Below, one piece after another: positions 1 through 5,453 of a DNA stretch of 7,114 nucleotides; the first letter of the stretch is position 1; every line of letters begins with the position of its first letter. The stretch is from the NCBI GenBank assembly GCA_025055465.1, contig JANWXA010000100.1, forward strand, positions 1 through 7,114. The letters run 5' to 3'. The notes beneath the pieces were generated by a model. The model saw nothing but the letters and a program-made list of their open reading frames with translations. It was not told where the DNA came from and made no database searches. The position numbers and the translations under genes are program-made. The stretch is from Candidatus Kapaibacterium sp. Lineage in GTDB: Bacteria; Bacteroidota; Ignavibacteria; Kapaibacteriales; HRBIN21.

Positions 1-12
1 GAACCCCTGCTG

Positions 13-19
13 TATTTTG
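13..19 (+). promoter_or_regulatory. Promoter-like box TATTTTG before paralogue 1
   Basis: TATTTTG ends 37 nt before the ATG of the first gene. The same box at nearly the same distance precedes paralogues 2 and 3. It resembles, one base short, the TAnnTTTG -7 element known from Bacteroidota sigma factor promoters. The -33 region lies outside the window, so promoter function is inferred. Confidence 0.4.
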
Positions 20-55
20 GCGTCTGCTGCAGTGTCCAATCCTTAAGGGGACTCC

Positions 56-946
56 ATGCCGCACACTGCTGTCCGTGCCGTCCTCGGCCTTGCTGTTGTT
101 GGCTCTCTCGGATGGGGTCAGTCTCGGCAGAGCCGTGAAGCGACCGTGCTCTTCCACTATGCCCTCCAGCCCGGTACCCAGTGGACCTACGAGCTGAGCT
201 ATCGCTATGAAGAGGTCCGGCACTCCTCTGTGACGGGTTCAGAGGGGAGGCCAGTCGCGACGATTTGGCACGCCCCCCTCCACTACACCTTGCTCTCCGC
301 GACACGGGACACCTTCGTCCTTCGGGAGGTCGTAGACTCCCTGGTCACCTCTGTGGTGGTCGAAGGGGCCAGATATACAGACACGATCGCCTCGCCGCGG
401 GGGGTAGAAATCACCCACACTCTCACCCTCCATGGAGGCCCTGTATCCGCGACATCGAACGTTCGGGACAGCCTCCTCTGGCGCTGGCTGGGCTTCGAGG
501 AAGGGGGAAGGAGCGTCCTGATTAACCGACGTCGCTGGCCCTCGTGGTTCTTCTCCTACCCCGCACAGGCCATCCCTGTGGGCCACACATGGAGCGAAGT
601 GTGGCGAGACTCCATCCAGAGAGAGGACGAACAGACGGTCTGGAGTGCCAACGTCCGCCATACGCTGGAGGCGGTTGTGGACACGTTAGGCCATCGCTGC
701 GCCCGCATCCGCTCCGAGATAGATTCGCTGAAGCTCTCCTCCAAGGCGCGGACGGACTTCGGCGACGACTTCTCGATGGAGCTCTCCGGGCGTGGTGTCG
801 CGCTCACCTACGTCCAACTCTCCAACGGCCTCCCTCTGGCCCAGCAAGAGTCGCTGGACGTGGAAGGTGGCTTCGTGGTTAGTGGACAGGTGGAGGTCTT
901 CGAAACCTTTGAGGAGCGCACGAGGATACAGCTCCGTCGGCGATGA
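56..946 (+). CDS. Secreted protein of unknown function, tandem paralogue 1
   Basis: I do not recognise a named family. The 296-residue product starts with a Sec signal peptide (hydrophobic residues 8-20), probably cut before Gln22 (GWG|Q), so it should be periplasmic, surface-exposed or secreted. The mature part looks beta-rich with no membrane segment. Motifs shared with the next two genes are YALQPGTQWTYEL (35-47), LREVVDSL (89-96), IPVGHTW (173-179), a block around DTLGHRCARIRSE (209-221) with the only cysteine (Cys215), and an EGGF..SGQ.E segment near the C terminus, which ends in RRR. The pattern of an N-terminal LQPG..W.Y strand followed by VG.TW loosely recalls DUF6263-like envelope proteins, but I cannot confirm this. 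The ATG is preceded at 5 nt by AAGGGG (45-50), the best ribosome-binding site in the window. It is about two-thirds identical by eye to the 1172-2068 product. Being a gene is near certain; function is unknown. Confidence 0.88.
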   Translation: MPHTAVRAVLGLAVVGSLGWGQSRQSREATVLFHYALQPGTQWTYELSYRYEEVRHSSVTGSEGRPVATIWHAPLHYTLLSATRDTFVLREVVDSLVTSVVVEGARYTDTIASPRGVEITHTLTLHGGPVSATSNVRDSLLWRWLGFEEGGRSVLINRRRWPSWFFSYPAQAIPVGHTWSEVWRDSIQREDEQTVWSANVRHTLEAVVDTLGHRCARIRSEIDSLKLSSKARTDFGDDFSMELSGRGVALTYVQLSNGLPLAQQESLDVEGGFVVSGQVEVFETFEERTRIQLRRR

Positions 947-1028
947 GCAGCACCAGTAGCCGACCTCTCTGCCCGTACATACCCCGGCCCAGCGGTAGGC
1001 ACAGCGGAACCACTACCTCTCCGCTTCC

Positions 1029-1042
1029 CAGCACCGGTGCTG
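1029..1042. promoter_or_regulatory. Perfect 14-bp palindrome, possible operator
   Basis: CAGCACCGGTGCTG reads the same on both strands with no spacer. It lies about 85 bp upstream of the TATCTTG box in the paralogue 2 upstream region. Perfect dyads of this size often bind dimeric regulators, but no regulator gene is in the window. The homologous spacer before paralogue 3 retains only one half (TGCTG). Confidence 0.35.
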
Positions 1043-1065
1043 TGATTCCAGCGCAGCCCAGTAGA

Positions 1066-1088
1066 CTCAAGGGCCTTCGGGACCTGAG
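1066..1088 (+). promoter_or_regulatory. Conserved spacer hairpin with TTCG tetraloop
   Basis: CTCA pairs with TGAG, GG with CC and CC with GG around a TTCG loop (1076-1079), giving a stable C(UUCG)G tetraloop. There is one bulged A (1070) and one G-A mismatch (1073/1082). No T-run follows, so it is not a standard intrinsic terminator. It lies 119 nt after the paralogue 1 stop and about 40 nt before the promoter-like box. It may protect the 3' end of the paralogue 1 transcript or act as a weak terminator. Confidence 0.45.
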
Positions 1089-1127
1089 AGCTGCAAGTTC
1101 TGCTTTCCTCCAACGCCCTGCCTGGTG

Positions 1128-1134
1128 TATCTTG
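1128..1134 (+). promoter_or_regulatory. Promoter-like box TATCTTG before paralogue 2
   Basis: TATCTTG ends 38 nt before ATG 1172 and sits at the end of a 29-nt block (1108-1136) conserved with the paralogue 3 upstream region. I see no clear TTG at the expected -33 position, so either the upstream element is weak or the box binds something other than the main sigma factor. Confidence 0.42.
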
Positions 1135-1171
1135 CGTCCGCTGCGATGTACCACGCACCCTCCCCGACCCC

Positions 1172-2068
1172 ATGCGGTACTTCTGCGCCCACTTTGTCCT
1201 CGCCTGCGCCACGGCCAGCCTCCTCTGGTGCGAACAGCGCCCGACTGCATCCCAACGGAATACCGTAACGCTCCGCTATGCCCTCCAGCCCGGCGCTGAG
1301 TGGACCTACGAGCTGAGCTATCGGTTGGAAAAGGTCGAGAACCCTGGCAGGACGGATTCAGAGGGAACTCCGGTTGCGACGGTCGTCCGCATCCCCCTCC
1401 GCTGCACCGTGCTCTCCGCAACACGGGACACCCTTACCCTCCGGGAGGTCGTGGACTCCCTGGCCATCTCCGTCAGGAGCGAAGAGGCCAGATATGCCTG
1501 GGACACGGTCTATGCCTCGCCGCAGGCGATAGAAATCACCCACACTCTCATCCCCCATCGAGGTCCCGTGTCCGCGACACTGAACGTCCGCGATAGCCTC
1601 CTCTGGCGCTCGCTGGACTTCGTCGAGGGAAGCAAGAGATTCCTGAGCAATCGCCGCCGCTGGCTCTCGTGGTTCCTCCCCTACCCTGCGGAGGCCATCC
1701 CCGTGGGTCACACATGGAGCCAAGCATGGCGAGACTCCGTCCAGCGAGAGGGCGGATGGGCATTCTGGAGCGCGAATGTCCGCCATACGCTGGAGGCAAT
1801 CGTGGACACGTTAGGCCACCGCTGTGCCCGCATCCGCTCTGAGATAGACTCGCTGAAGCTCTCCTCCAAGCAGCGGACAGCCTTCGGCGAGGATTCGGAA
1901 GAGCGCTCTGGGCGCGGCAGCATGCTCACGTACGTCCAACTCTCCACTGGCCTCCCTTTGGCCCGCCAGGGATCGCTGGACACGGAGGGGAGCTTCGTCA
2001 TCACTGGCCAGGCAGAGCTCCTCGGAACCTTCGAGGAGCGCATGGAGATGCAGCTCCGTCGGCGCTGA
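1172..2068 (+). CDS. Secreted protein of unknown function, tandem paralogue 2
   Basis: The 298-residue paralogue aligns with the preceding gene along its whole length: YALQPG (36-41), LREVVDSL (90-97), IPVGHTW (176-182), the DTLGHRCARIRSE block with Cys218, and the C-terminal QLRRR. It has an extra mature cysteine, Cys78, absent from copies 1 and 3. The signal peptide spans residues 1-21. At the expected cleavage point it reads WCE|Q, whereas copy 3 reads WCG|Q. Glu at -1 is unfavourable for signal peptidase I, so cleavage may shift or be poor. Cys20 is preceded by Trp, so it does not form a normal lipobox. The start is chosen because MRYFCAHFVLACATASLLWC matches copy 3 residue for residue in length and lies 38 nt after a conserved promoter-like box. 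There is no Shine-Dalgarno sequence; the bases before ATG are C-rich. Function unknown. Confidence 0.87.
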   Translation: MRYFCAHFVLACATASLLWCEQRPTASQRNTVTLRYALQPGAEWTYELSYRLEKVENPGRTDSEGTPVATVVRIPLRCTVLSATRDTLTLREVVDSLAISVRSEEARYAWDTVYASPQAIEITHTLIPHRGPVSATLNVRDSLLWRSLDFVEGSKRFLSNRRRWLSWFLPYPAEAIPVGHTWSQAWRDSVQREGGWAFWSANVRHTLEAIVDTLGHRCARIRSEIDSLKLSSKQRTAFGEDSEERSGRGSMLTYVQLSTGLPLARQGSLDTEGSFVITGQAELLGTFEERMEMQLRRR

Positions 2069-2181
2069 GGGGTTGCTGCCGGCATCTTGGATCATGGATT
2101 GGCTCAGCGGGCCGCGCAGCGGGACCGCTCTCCTCCTGCTGCCCAGTGCTGATGCCGCGATTCACGGCGCAGCCCGTCAGA

Positions 2182-2203
2182 CTTGAGGCCTCCGGAGCCT
2201 AAG
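2182..2203 (+). promoter_or_regulatory. Conserved spacer hairpin, second copy
   Basis: This is the counterpart of the 1066-1088 hairpin. CTTG (2182-2185) pairs with TAAG (2200-2203, one G-T wobble), GG (2187-2188) with CC (2198-2199), and CT (2190-2191) with AG (2196-2197) around a CCGG loop. The third pair is T2184-A2201 where copy A has C1068-G1086, a compensatory change that supports a real RNA structure. No T-run follows. Confidence 0.45.
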
Positions 2204-2241
2204 AGCCACGGGACCCTACTGCTCCAACGCTCTGCCCGGCG

Positions 2242-2248
2242 TATTTTG
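2242..2248 (+). promoter_or_regulatory. Promoter-like box TATTTTG before paralogue 3
   Basis: TATTTTG ends 38 nt before ATG 2286, in the conserved block 2222-2250. The constant spacing supports 2286 over the TTG at 2256 as the start. It would be the last candidate promoter before the fourth family gene and the exporter genes, because no other spacer downstream is longer than 23 nt. Confidence 0.45.
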
Positions 2249-2285
2249 CGCTCGTTTGGAATGTCCTACACACTCTCCGGAGACC

Positions 2286-3188
2286 ATGCAACGCCCTGGC
2301 GCCTGCTTTGTCCTCGCCTGCTTTACGGCGAGCTCCCTCTGGTGCGGACAACGGCCAGCCGCACCCCAGCAGAATACAGTAACGCTCCGCTATGCCCTCC
2401 AGCCCGGTACCGAGTGGACCTACGAGCTGGAGAACCGGATTGAAATGACCCAGAGCTTCATGGGCATCGGAAACCCTGAAGGAACGACGGTCACAGCAAC
2501 CGTGCGAATGCCTATCCGCTACACAGTGCTCCGCTCCTTGCGAGATAGCCTCGTGCTGCGTGAGGTTGTGGACTCGCTGTCCCTCTCCATGAAGGCGGAG
2601 GGCGTGGGCTTCATCTACGACACGGTCTTCTCCTCGCCGCAGGGGATTGCAACGACGTACATCTTCAGCCCTTCCGGCCGGCTGCTGTCAGTAGAACGGC
2701 GCGTAGCCGATAGCAGCTTCTGGAGCTCGGTTGCTAGTGCACCTCTTGGCAGGGATATGTTCCGCGGTGGCCAGCGTCGGCTGCTTACGTGGTTCCTCCC
2801 ACTCCCGGACCGAGCCATCTCCGTGGGGCATACATGGACGGAGGAGCGGCATGACACCACTCGAGACGAGCAGCAGACGAGCATCTATCGGGCGAGTCTG
2901 TCCCACACGCTGGAGGCGGTGGTAGACACCCTGGGCTACCGTTGTGCCCGAATCCGCTCTGAGCTGCGGTCGCTGAACAGCCACCTCACGGCCCGCACGC
3001 AGTTTGGCCAGATCTCTACAGAAATGACTGGCAGCGGGGTTACCATCACCTACGCGCCGCTCTCTCAAGGCGTTCCCATCTTCCAGCGGGGACGTCTGCA
3101 GATGGAGGGCTCCTTTGCGCTCGGAGGGCAGGTAGAGGCGCTGGGGACCATTGAGCAGATCATGGACGTGACGCTCCGTCAGCGATGA
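2286..3188 (+). CDS. Secreted protein of unknown function, tandem paralogue 3
   Basis: This 300-residue protein is the more diverged of the three tandem copies, at roughly 40% identity by eye. It keeps YALQPGTEWTYEL (36-48), LREVVDSL (91-98), SVGHTW (179-184), HTLEAVVDTLGYRCARIRSE (208-227, the sole mature cysteine is Cys220) and EGSF..GGQ.E. The signal peptide ends WCG|Q at residues 20-22. The frame also opens from a TTG at 2256, but I prefer ATG 2286. The 10 added residues would put a charged, proline-containing segment before the signal peptide. ATG 2286 aligns with the copy 2 start, and it keeps the same 38-nt spacing to the upstream box. TTG 2256 is only 8 nt from that box and would fall at or near the expected transcript end. 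The stop codon overlaps the next gene's ATG (ATGA), suggesting translational coupling. Function unknown. Confidence 0.86.
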   Translation: MQRPGACFVLACFTASSLWCGQRPAAPQQNTVTLRYALQPGTEWTYELENRIEMTQSFMGIGNPEGTTVTATVRMPIRYTVLRSLRDSLVLREVVDSLSLSMKAEGVGFIYDTVFSSPQGIATTYIFSPSGRLLSVERRVADSSFWSSVASAPLGRDMFRGGQRRLLTWFLPLPDRAISVGHTWTEERHDTTRDEQQTSIYRASLSHTLEAVVDTLGYRCARIRSELRSLNSHLTARTQFGQISTEMTGSGVTITYAPLSQGVPIFQRGRLQMEGSFALGGQVEALGTIEQIMDVTLRQR

Positions 3189-4066
3189 GCTGGCAACCGT
3201 GGTTGCTGCTGGGTGCCGCCGTCGCATACAGCAGTGCACAACTCCCGATTCTGCCCGACACCGTATGCCTCCGCTACCGCTTCCAGCCTGGGGATACGCT
3301 CATCTACCGCGTGGAGGCGCAGGATAGCATCCTCATCTACGGTCAGCCTCCACTGGTGCGGGAGCGGTACGAGACGCTCGTGCTCATCTGCGACTCCGTC
3401 GGCGCCGACGGCAGCTTCTGGCTTCGGATGGTGCCGACGGAGTTCTTAGCGCGGGAGCGCATGGACACGCTGCAGAGCCTACGGCCCCTATCGCCATGCC
3501 AACGTCGGCCCGTTGTCCTGCGGGTCGACACCCTGGGAGCCCGACTTACCGGGCATGCTCCAGAGAACGCTGTCGTTTGCCCTGGAGGAATCCTACAGTT
3601 GCCATTCCTCCAGCCGCTGCACGGCTGTGTCCGCGTGCATGAGTCGTGGCTGGTGCAGGACAGCTTGGAGCTCTGGGAAAATGGCACTCCAGCCCCACGA
3701 CTGTCCCGCACCGCCCTTCTGCGGGCCTTCCCGCCGAAAGATACTTTGGGACATCACTGCACCGAAGTCCGGCACACGACAACGGGCATTGGCTGGTATA
3801 TCCAAGACGAGGCCCTCAGTGTTCGCGGGGTGGTAAATTCATTCGGACGCCTCCTGCTCTCTGCGGCGGGAATTCCCATCTGGGCATTCACAACGCAGGA
3901 GATTCGCCTTTCCTTGACCATGGGGACCCAGCAACACGAGGGATTCCACTATCTCAACGTCTGGTATCGTCTGCAGGAGCGGCGAGCGCTGCAGAGGAGC
4001 ACGCCGTCGGCACCGGAAGAGAGACTGCCGACTCCTCCGAAGCGGCGCCAGCGCTCGCGACGCTGA
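3185..4066 (+). CDS. Diverged secreted member of the same family, cysteine-rich
   Basis: The 293-residue product has a signal peptide (hydrophobic 7-16) with likely cleavage SSA|Q at 18/19. It appears to be a distant relative of the three preceding proteins: RYRFQPGDTLIYRV (30-43) matches their RYALQPGTEWTYEL position, and KDTLGHHCTEVR (185-196) matches their VDTLGHRCARIR block. Overall length and order agree, but most other positions differ. Unlike the other copies it has six mature cysteines (28, 69, 105, 132, 148, 192), which would allow disulfides in the periplasm or outside the cell. The C terminus (about 280-293) is strongly basic and proline-rich. Its ATG overlaps the previous stop by 4 bases, and the next gene starts 23 nt downstream, so it bridges the paralogue array and the exporter operon. 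There is no clear ribosome-binding site beyond coupling. Function unknown; shared family membership is probable, not proven. Confidence 0.82.
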   Translation: MSWQPWLLLGAAVAYSSAQLPILPDTVCLRYRFQPGDTLIYRVEAQDSILIYGQPPLVRERYETLVLICDSVGADGSFWLRMVPTEFLARERMDTLQSLRPLSPCQRRPVVLRVDTLGARLTGHAPENAVVCPGGILQLPFLQPLHGCVRVHESWLVQDSLELWENGTPAPRLSRTALLRAFPPKDTLGHHCTEVRHTTTGIGWYIQDEALSVRGVVNSFGRLLLSAAGIPIWAFTTQEIRLSLTMGTQQHEGFHYLNVWYRLQERRALQRSTPSAPEERLPTPPKRRQRSRR

Positions 4067-4089
4067 CGGTGCAACAGGGCTACCACGCC

Positions 4090-5430
4090 ATGCAGTCCCA
4101 TTTCCCCTACGCTGCTTATTGCCTGCTTGTGCCGGTGCTCTGGGCCCAGACACCGGGAAAGCAGATGACCATCACCGAGTGCCTGCGTCGAGCACTGGCC
4201 ACACACCCGGACGTTATCCTGGCACGAGCTCAACTGGCGGCTGCCAGCGCGGATCTGACTGCCGCTTTCGGGGCATATCTGCCAACACTGAACCTCGCTG
4301 CAGGATATACACGGCAGCTCAACGTTGAGGGAGGGCGCAGCATCAGCGTCGGGGGACAGGTCATCCGCCTGCCAGTTGTGGAGCCCAACACATATAACCT
4401 CAGCCTCACTGGCAGCTACATACTCTTTGACGGCTTTGGACGAGAGGGCGAGTTTCAGCGCACGCAGGCTACTGTAGCATCCGCAGAGGCTGTTCTGGCG
4501 TACGCTCGGCAGCGTATCGCTGCTGAGGTCATTCGGCAGTACATGGAGGTATTGAAAGCCGAGCGCCTTTCCGAGCTGAGGCAACATCACCACGAATTAG
4601 GGCAGCAAGAGCTGCAGCGCCTTCGCGCCTTCGTGGAGGTCGGGCGTCTGTCACCTGTGGACCTCCAAGCACAGGAGGCTGAAATAGCCAAGCGCGAAGT
4701 CGAATGGTTGCAAGCCAGGCAACATCATGAGCTGGCTGTTGCTCGACTGCGCAGCCTTATCGGGATGTCCCCGACCGAGTCCACTCACTTTGCAGACCCA
4801 ACCCTCTCGGATTCCATTACTCCCGAAGCCGTTCGGGCATTTCGGCAGCAATGGGGGAGCTTCCCCGAAGCACTCCAGCGGGCACTCCAGCAGCGCCAGG
4901 ATTACCTCGCTGCTCAACGCCGTGTAGAGGCGGCCCGTGCCACCATCACTGCTGCCCACAGTGGCTATTTCCCAACACTGGCGGCCAGCGGCGGCTGGAG
5001 CTGGGCGAACTCTGCCCTGCGCGACTTTAGCCAGTTGGGGCGGGCCTTCATCGGACTACAGCTTAGCGCCCCCCTCTTCGATAACTTCCGCACCAACGCG
5101 CGCATCCAAGCCGCAGAGCTGCAACTGCAACAGGCCCAGGTAGAGCTGGAAAAGCTACGTCAGACCATCGCCGCGGAATTGCAGACTGCCCTCCTGACCG
5201 TGGAAGCCATCGCACAACAGATGGAAGCCGCCCAGCGCTCGCTCCGCTCGGCAGATAGCTACGCCGGAAGCATGCGGAAGCGCCTCGAACTCGGTTCCAT
5301 AACACAGTTAGAGTACCTGGCTGCTGAATCCCAACGGATGACCGCTGCCGTCACCGCAGTCACACTTCACTTTGACTTCCTCGCTGCGCAAGTGCAACTG
5401 CGTTTCGCCATGGGAGAGCTGGAACCGTAG
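4090..5430 (+). CDS. TolC-family outer-membrane efflux channel
   Basis: Predicted to be the outer-membrane channel and periplasmic tunnel of a tripartite exporter. The 446-residue length is typical of the outer membrane efflux protein family. The signal peptide MQSHFPYAAYCLLVPVLWA is cut before Gln20. The family's two-fold repeat is visible. Repeat 1 begins at TITECLRRALATHPDV (27-42) and continues to AYLPTL and a beta segment. Repeat 2 begins near residue 260 (ALQQRQDYLAAQRRVEAARA) with SGYFPTL at about 290. Each is followed by long Gln/Ala/Glu-rich helices of the tunnel. The reading frame is open far upstream, to 3646 inside the preceding gene. ATG 4090 is chosen because it starts a proper signal peptide just after the previous stop; an in-frame GTG at 4069 is a weaker alternative. 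It lies 23 nt upstream of the adaptor gene. The cargo cannot be told from sequence. Confidence 0.93.
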   Translation: MQSHFPYAAYCLLVPVLWAQTPGKQMTITECLRRALATHPDVILARAQLAAASADLTAAFGAYLPTLNLAAGYTRQLNVEGGRSISVGGQVIRLPVVEPNTYNLSLTGSYILFDGFGREGEFQRTQATVASAEAVLAYARQRIAAEVIRQYMEVLKAERLSELRQHHHELGQQELQRLRAFVEVGRLSPVDLQAQEAEIAKREVEWLQARQHHELAVARLRSLIGMSPTESTHFADPTLSDSITPEAVRAFRQQWGSFPEALQRALQQRQDYLAAQRRVEAARATITAAHSGYFPTLAASGGWSWANSALRDFSQLGRAFIGLQLSAPLFDNFRTNARIQAAELQLQQAQVELEKLRQTIAAELQTALLTVEAIAQQMEAAQRSLRSADSYAGSMRKRLELGSITQLEYLAAESQRMTAAVTAVTLHFDFLAAQVQLRFAMGELEP

Positions 5431-5453
5431 GTTGAACAAGCATCTGCAACGCA

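Larger units (their letters stand above)
947..1171 (+). repeat. Duplicated intergenic spacer, copy A (upstream of paralogue 2)
   Basis: This 225-nt spacer holds no gene I can support. It is clearly homologous to the 2069-2285 spacer. The shared order is an AGCGG..CC-CT inverted repeat (1003-1014), a GCGCAGCCC block (1051-1059), a hairpin (1066-1088), and a 29-nt block (1108-1136) that differs from 2222-2250 at only four positions, all transitions. The tandem duplication therefore carried the upstream control region as well as the gene. Confidence 0.8.
2069..2285 (+). repeat. Duplicated intergenic spacer, copy B (upstream of paralogue 3)
   Basis: This 217-nt spacer contains no convincing gene. 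It aligns with the 947-1171 spacer through most of its length: the inverted repeat AGCGGGACCGCT at 2118-2129, a hairpin at 2182-2203, and a promoter-like box at 2242-2248. It lacks most of the 14-bp palindrome found in copy A, keeping only CCCAG next to TGCTG (2142-2151). Confidence 0.8.

Noticed and set aside
4..50. CCCCT (4-8) pairing with AGGGG (46-50) to hide the ribosome-binding site of paralogue 1
   Set aside because: If the box at 13-19 is the promoter, the first arm is not transcribed. Five base pairs is also weak.
1066..1100. Intrinsic terminator after paralogue 1
   Set aside because: A hairpin exists but is not followed by a T-run, so I list it only as a conserved structure.
1146..1171. 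Leader peptide starting at ATG 1146 ahead of paralogue 2
   Set aside because: It is out of frame with the gene and has no ribosome-binding site. A matching ATG exists at 2261 before paralogue 3, but the two peptides show no convincing conservation.
1186..1231. Lipoprotein signal in paralogue 2 (LLWC) and, by analogy, in paralogue 3 (SLWC)
   Set aside because: Trp at -1 does not fit the lipobox, which needs a small residue, and paralogue 1 has no Cys there. Signal peptidase I cleavage before the aligned Gln22 is more consistent.
879..1424. Long minus-strand open frame of 181 codons, and similar ones at 2688-3239, 5360-5854 and 6014-6514
   Set aside because: They are antisense to strong genes or spacers, have Arg/Ser/Pro-rich shadow composition typical of GC-rich DNA, and show no recognisable motif.
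2256..2285. TTG start giving paralogue 3 ten more residues
   Set aside because: It starts with TTG only 8 nt after the promoter-like box, breaks alignment with paralogue 2, and places extra residues before an intact signal peptide.
3646..4089. In-frame upstream extension of the channel gene, overlapping the fourth family gene by about 420 nt
   Set aside because: The extension lacks a signal peptide, has low-complexity GC-driven composition, and would bury the clear signal peptide beginning at ATG 4090.
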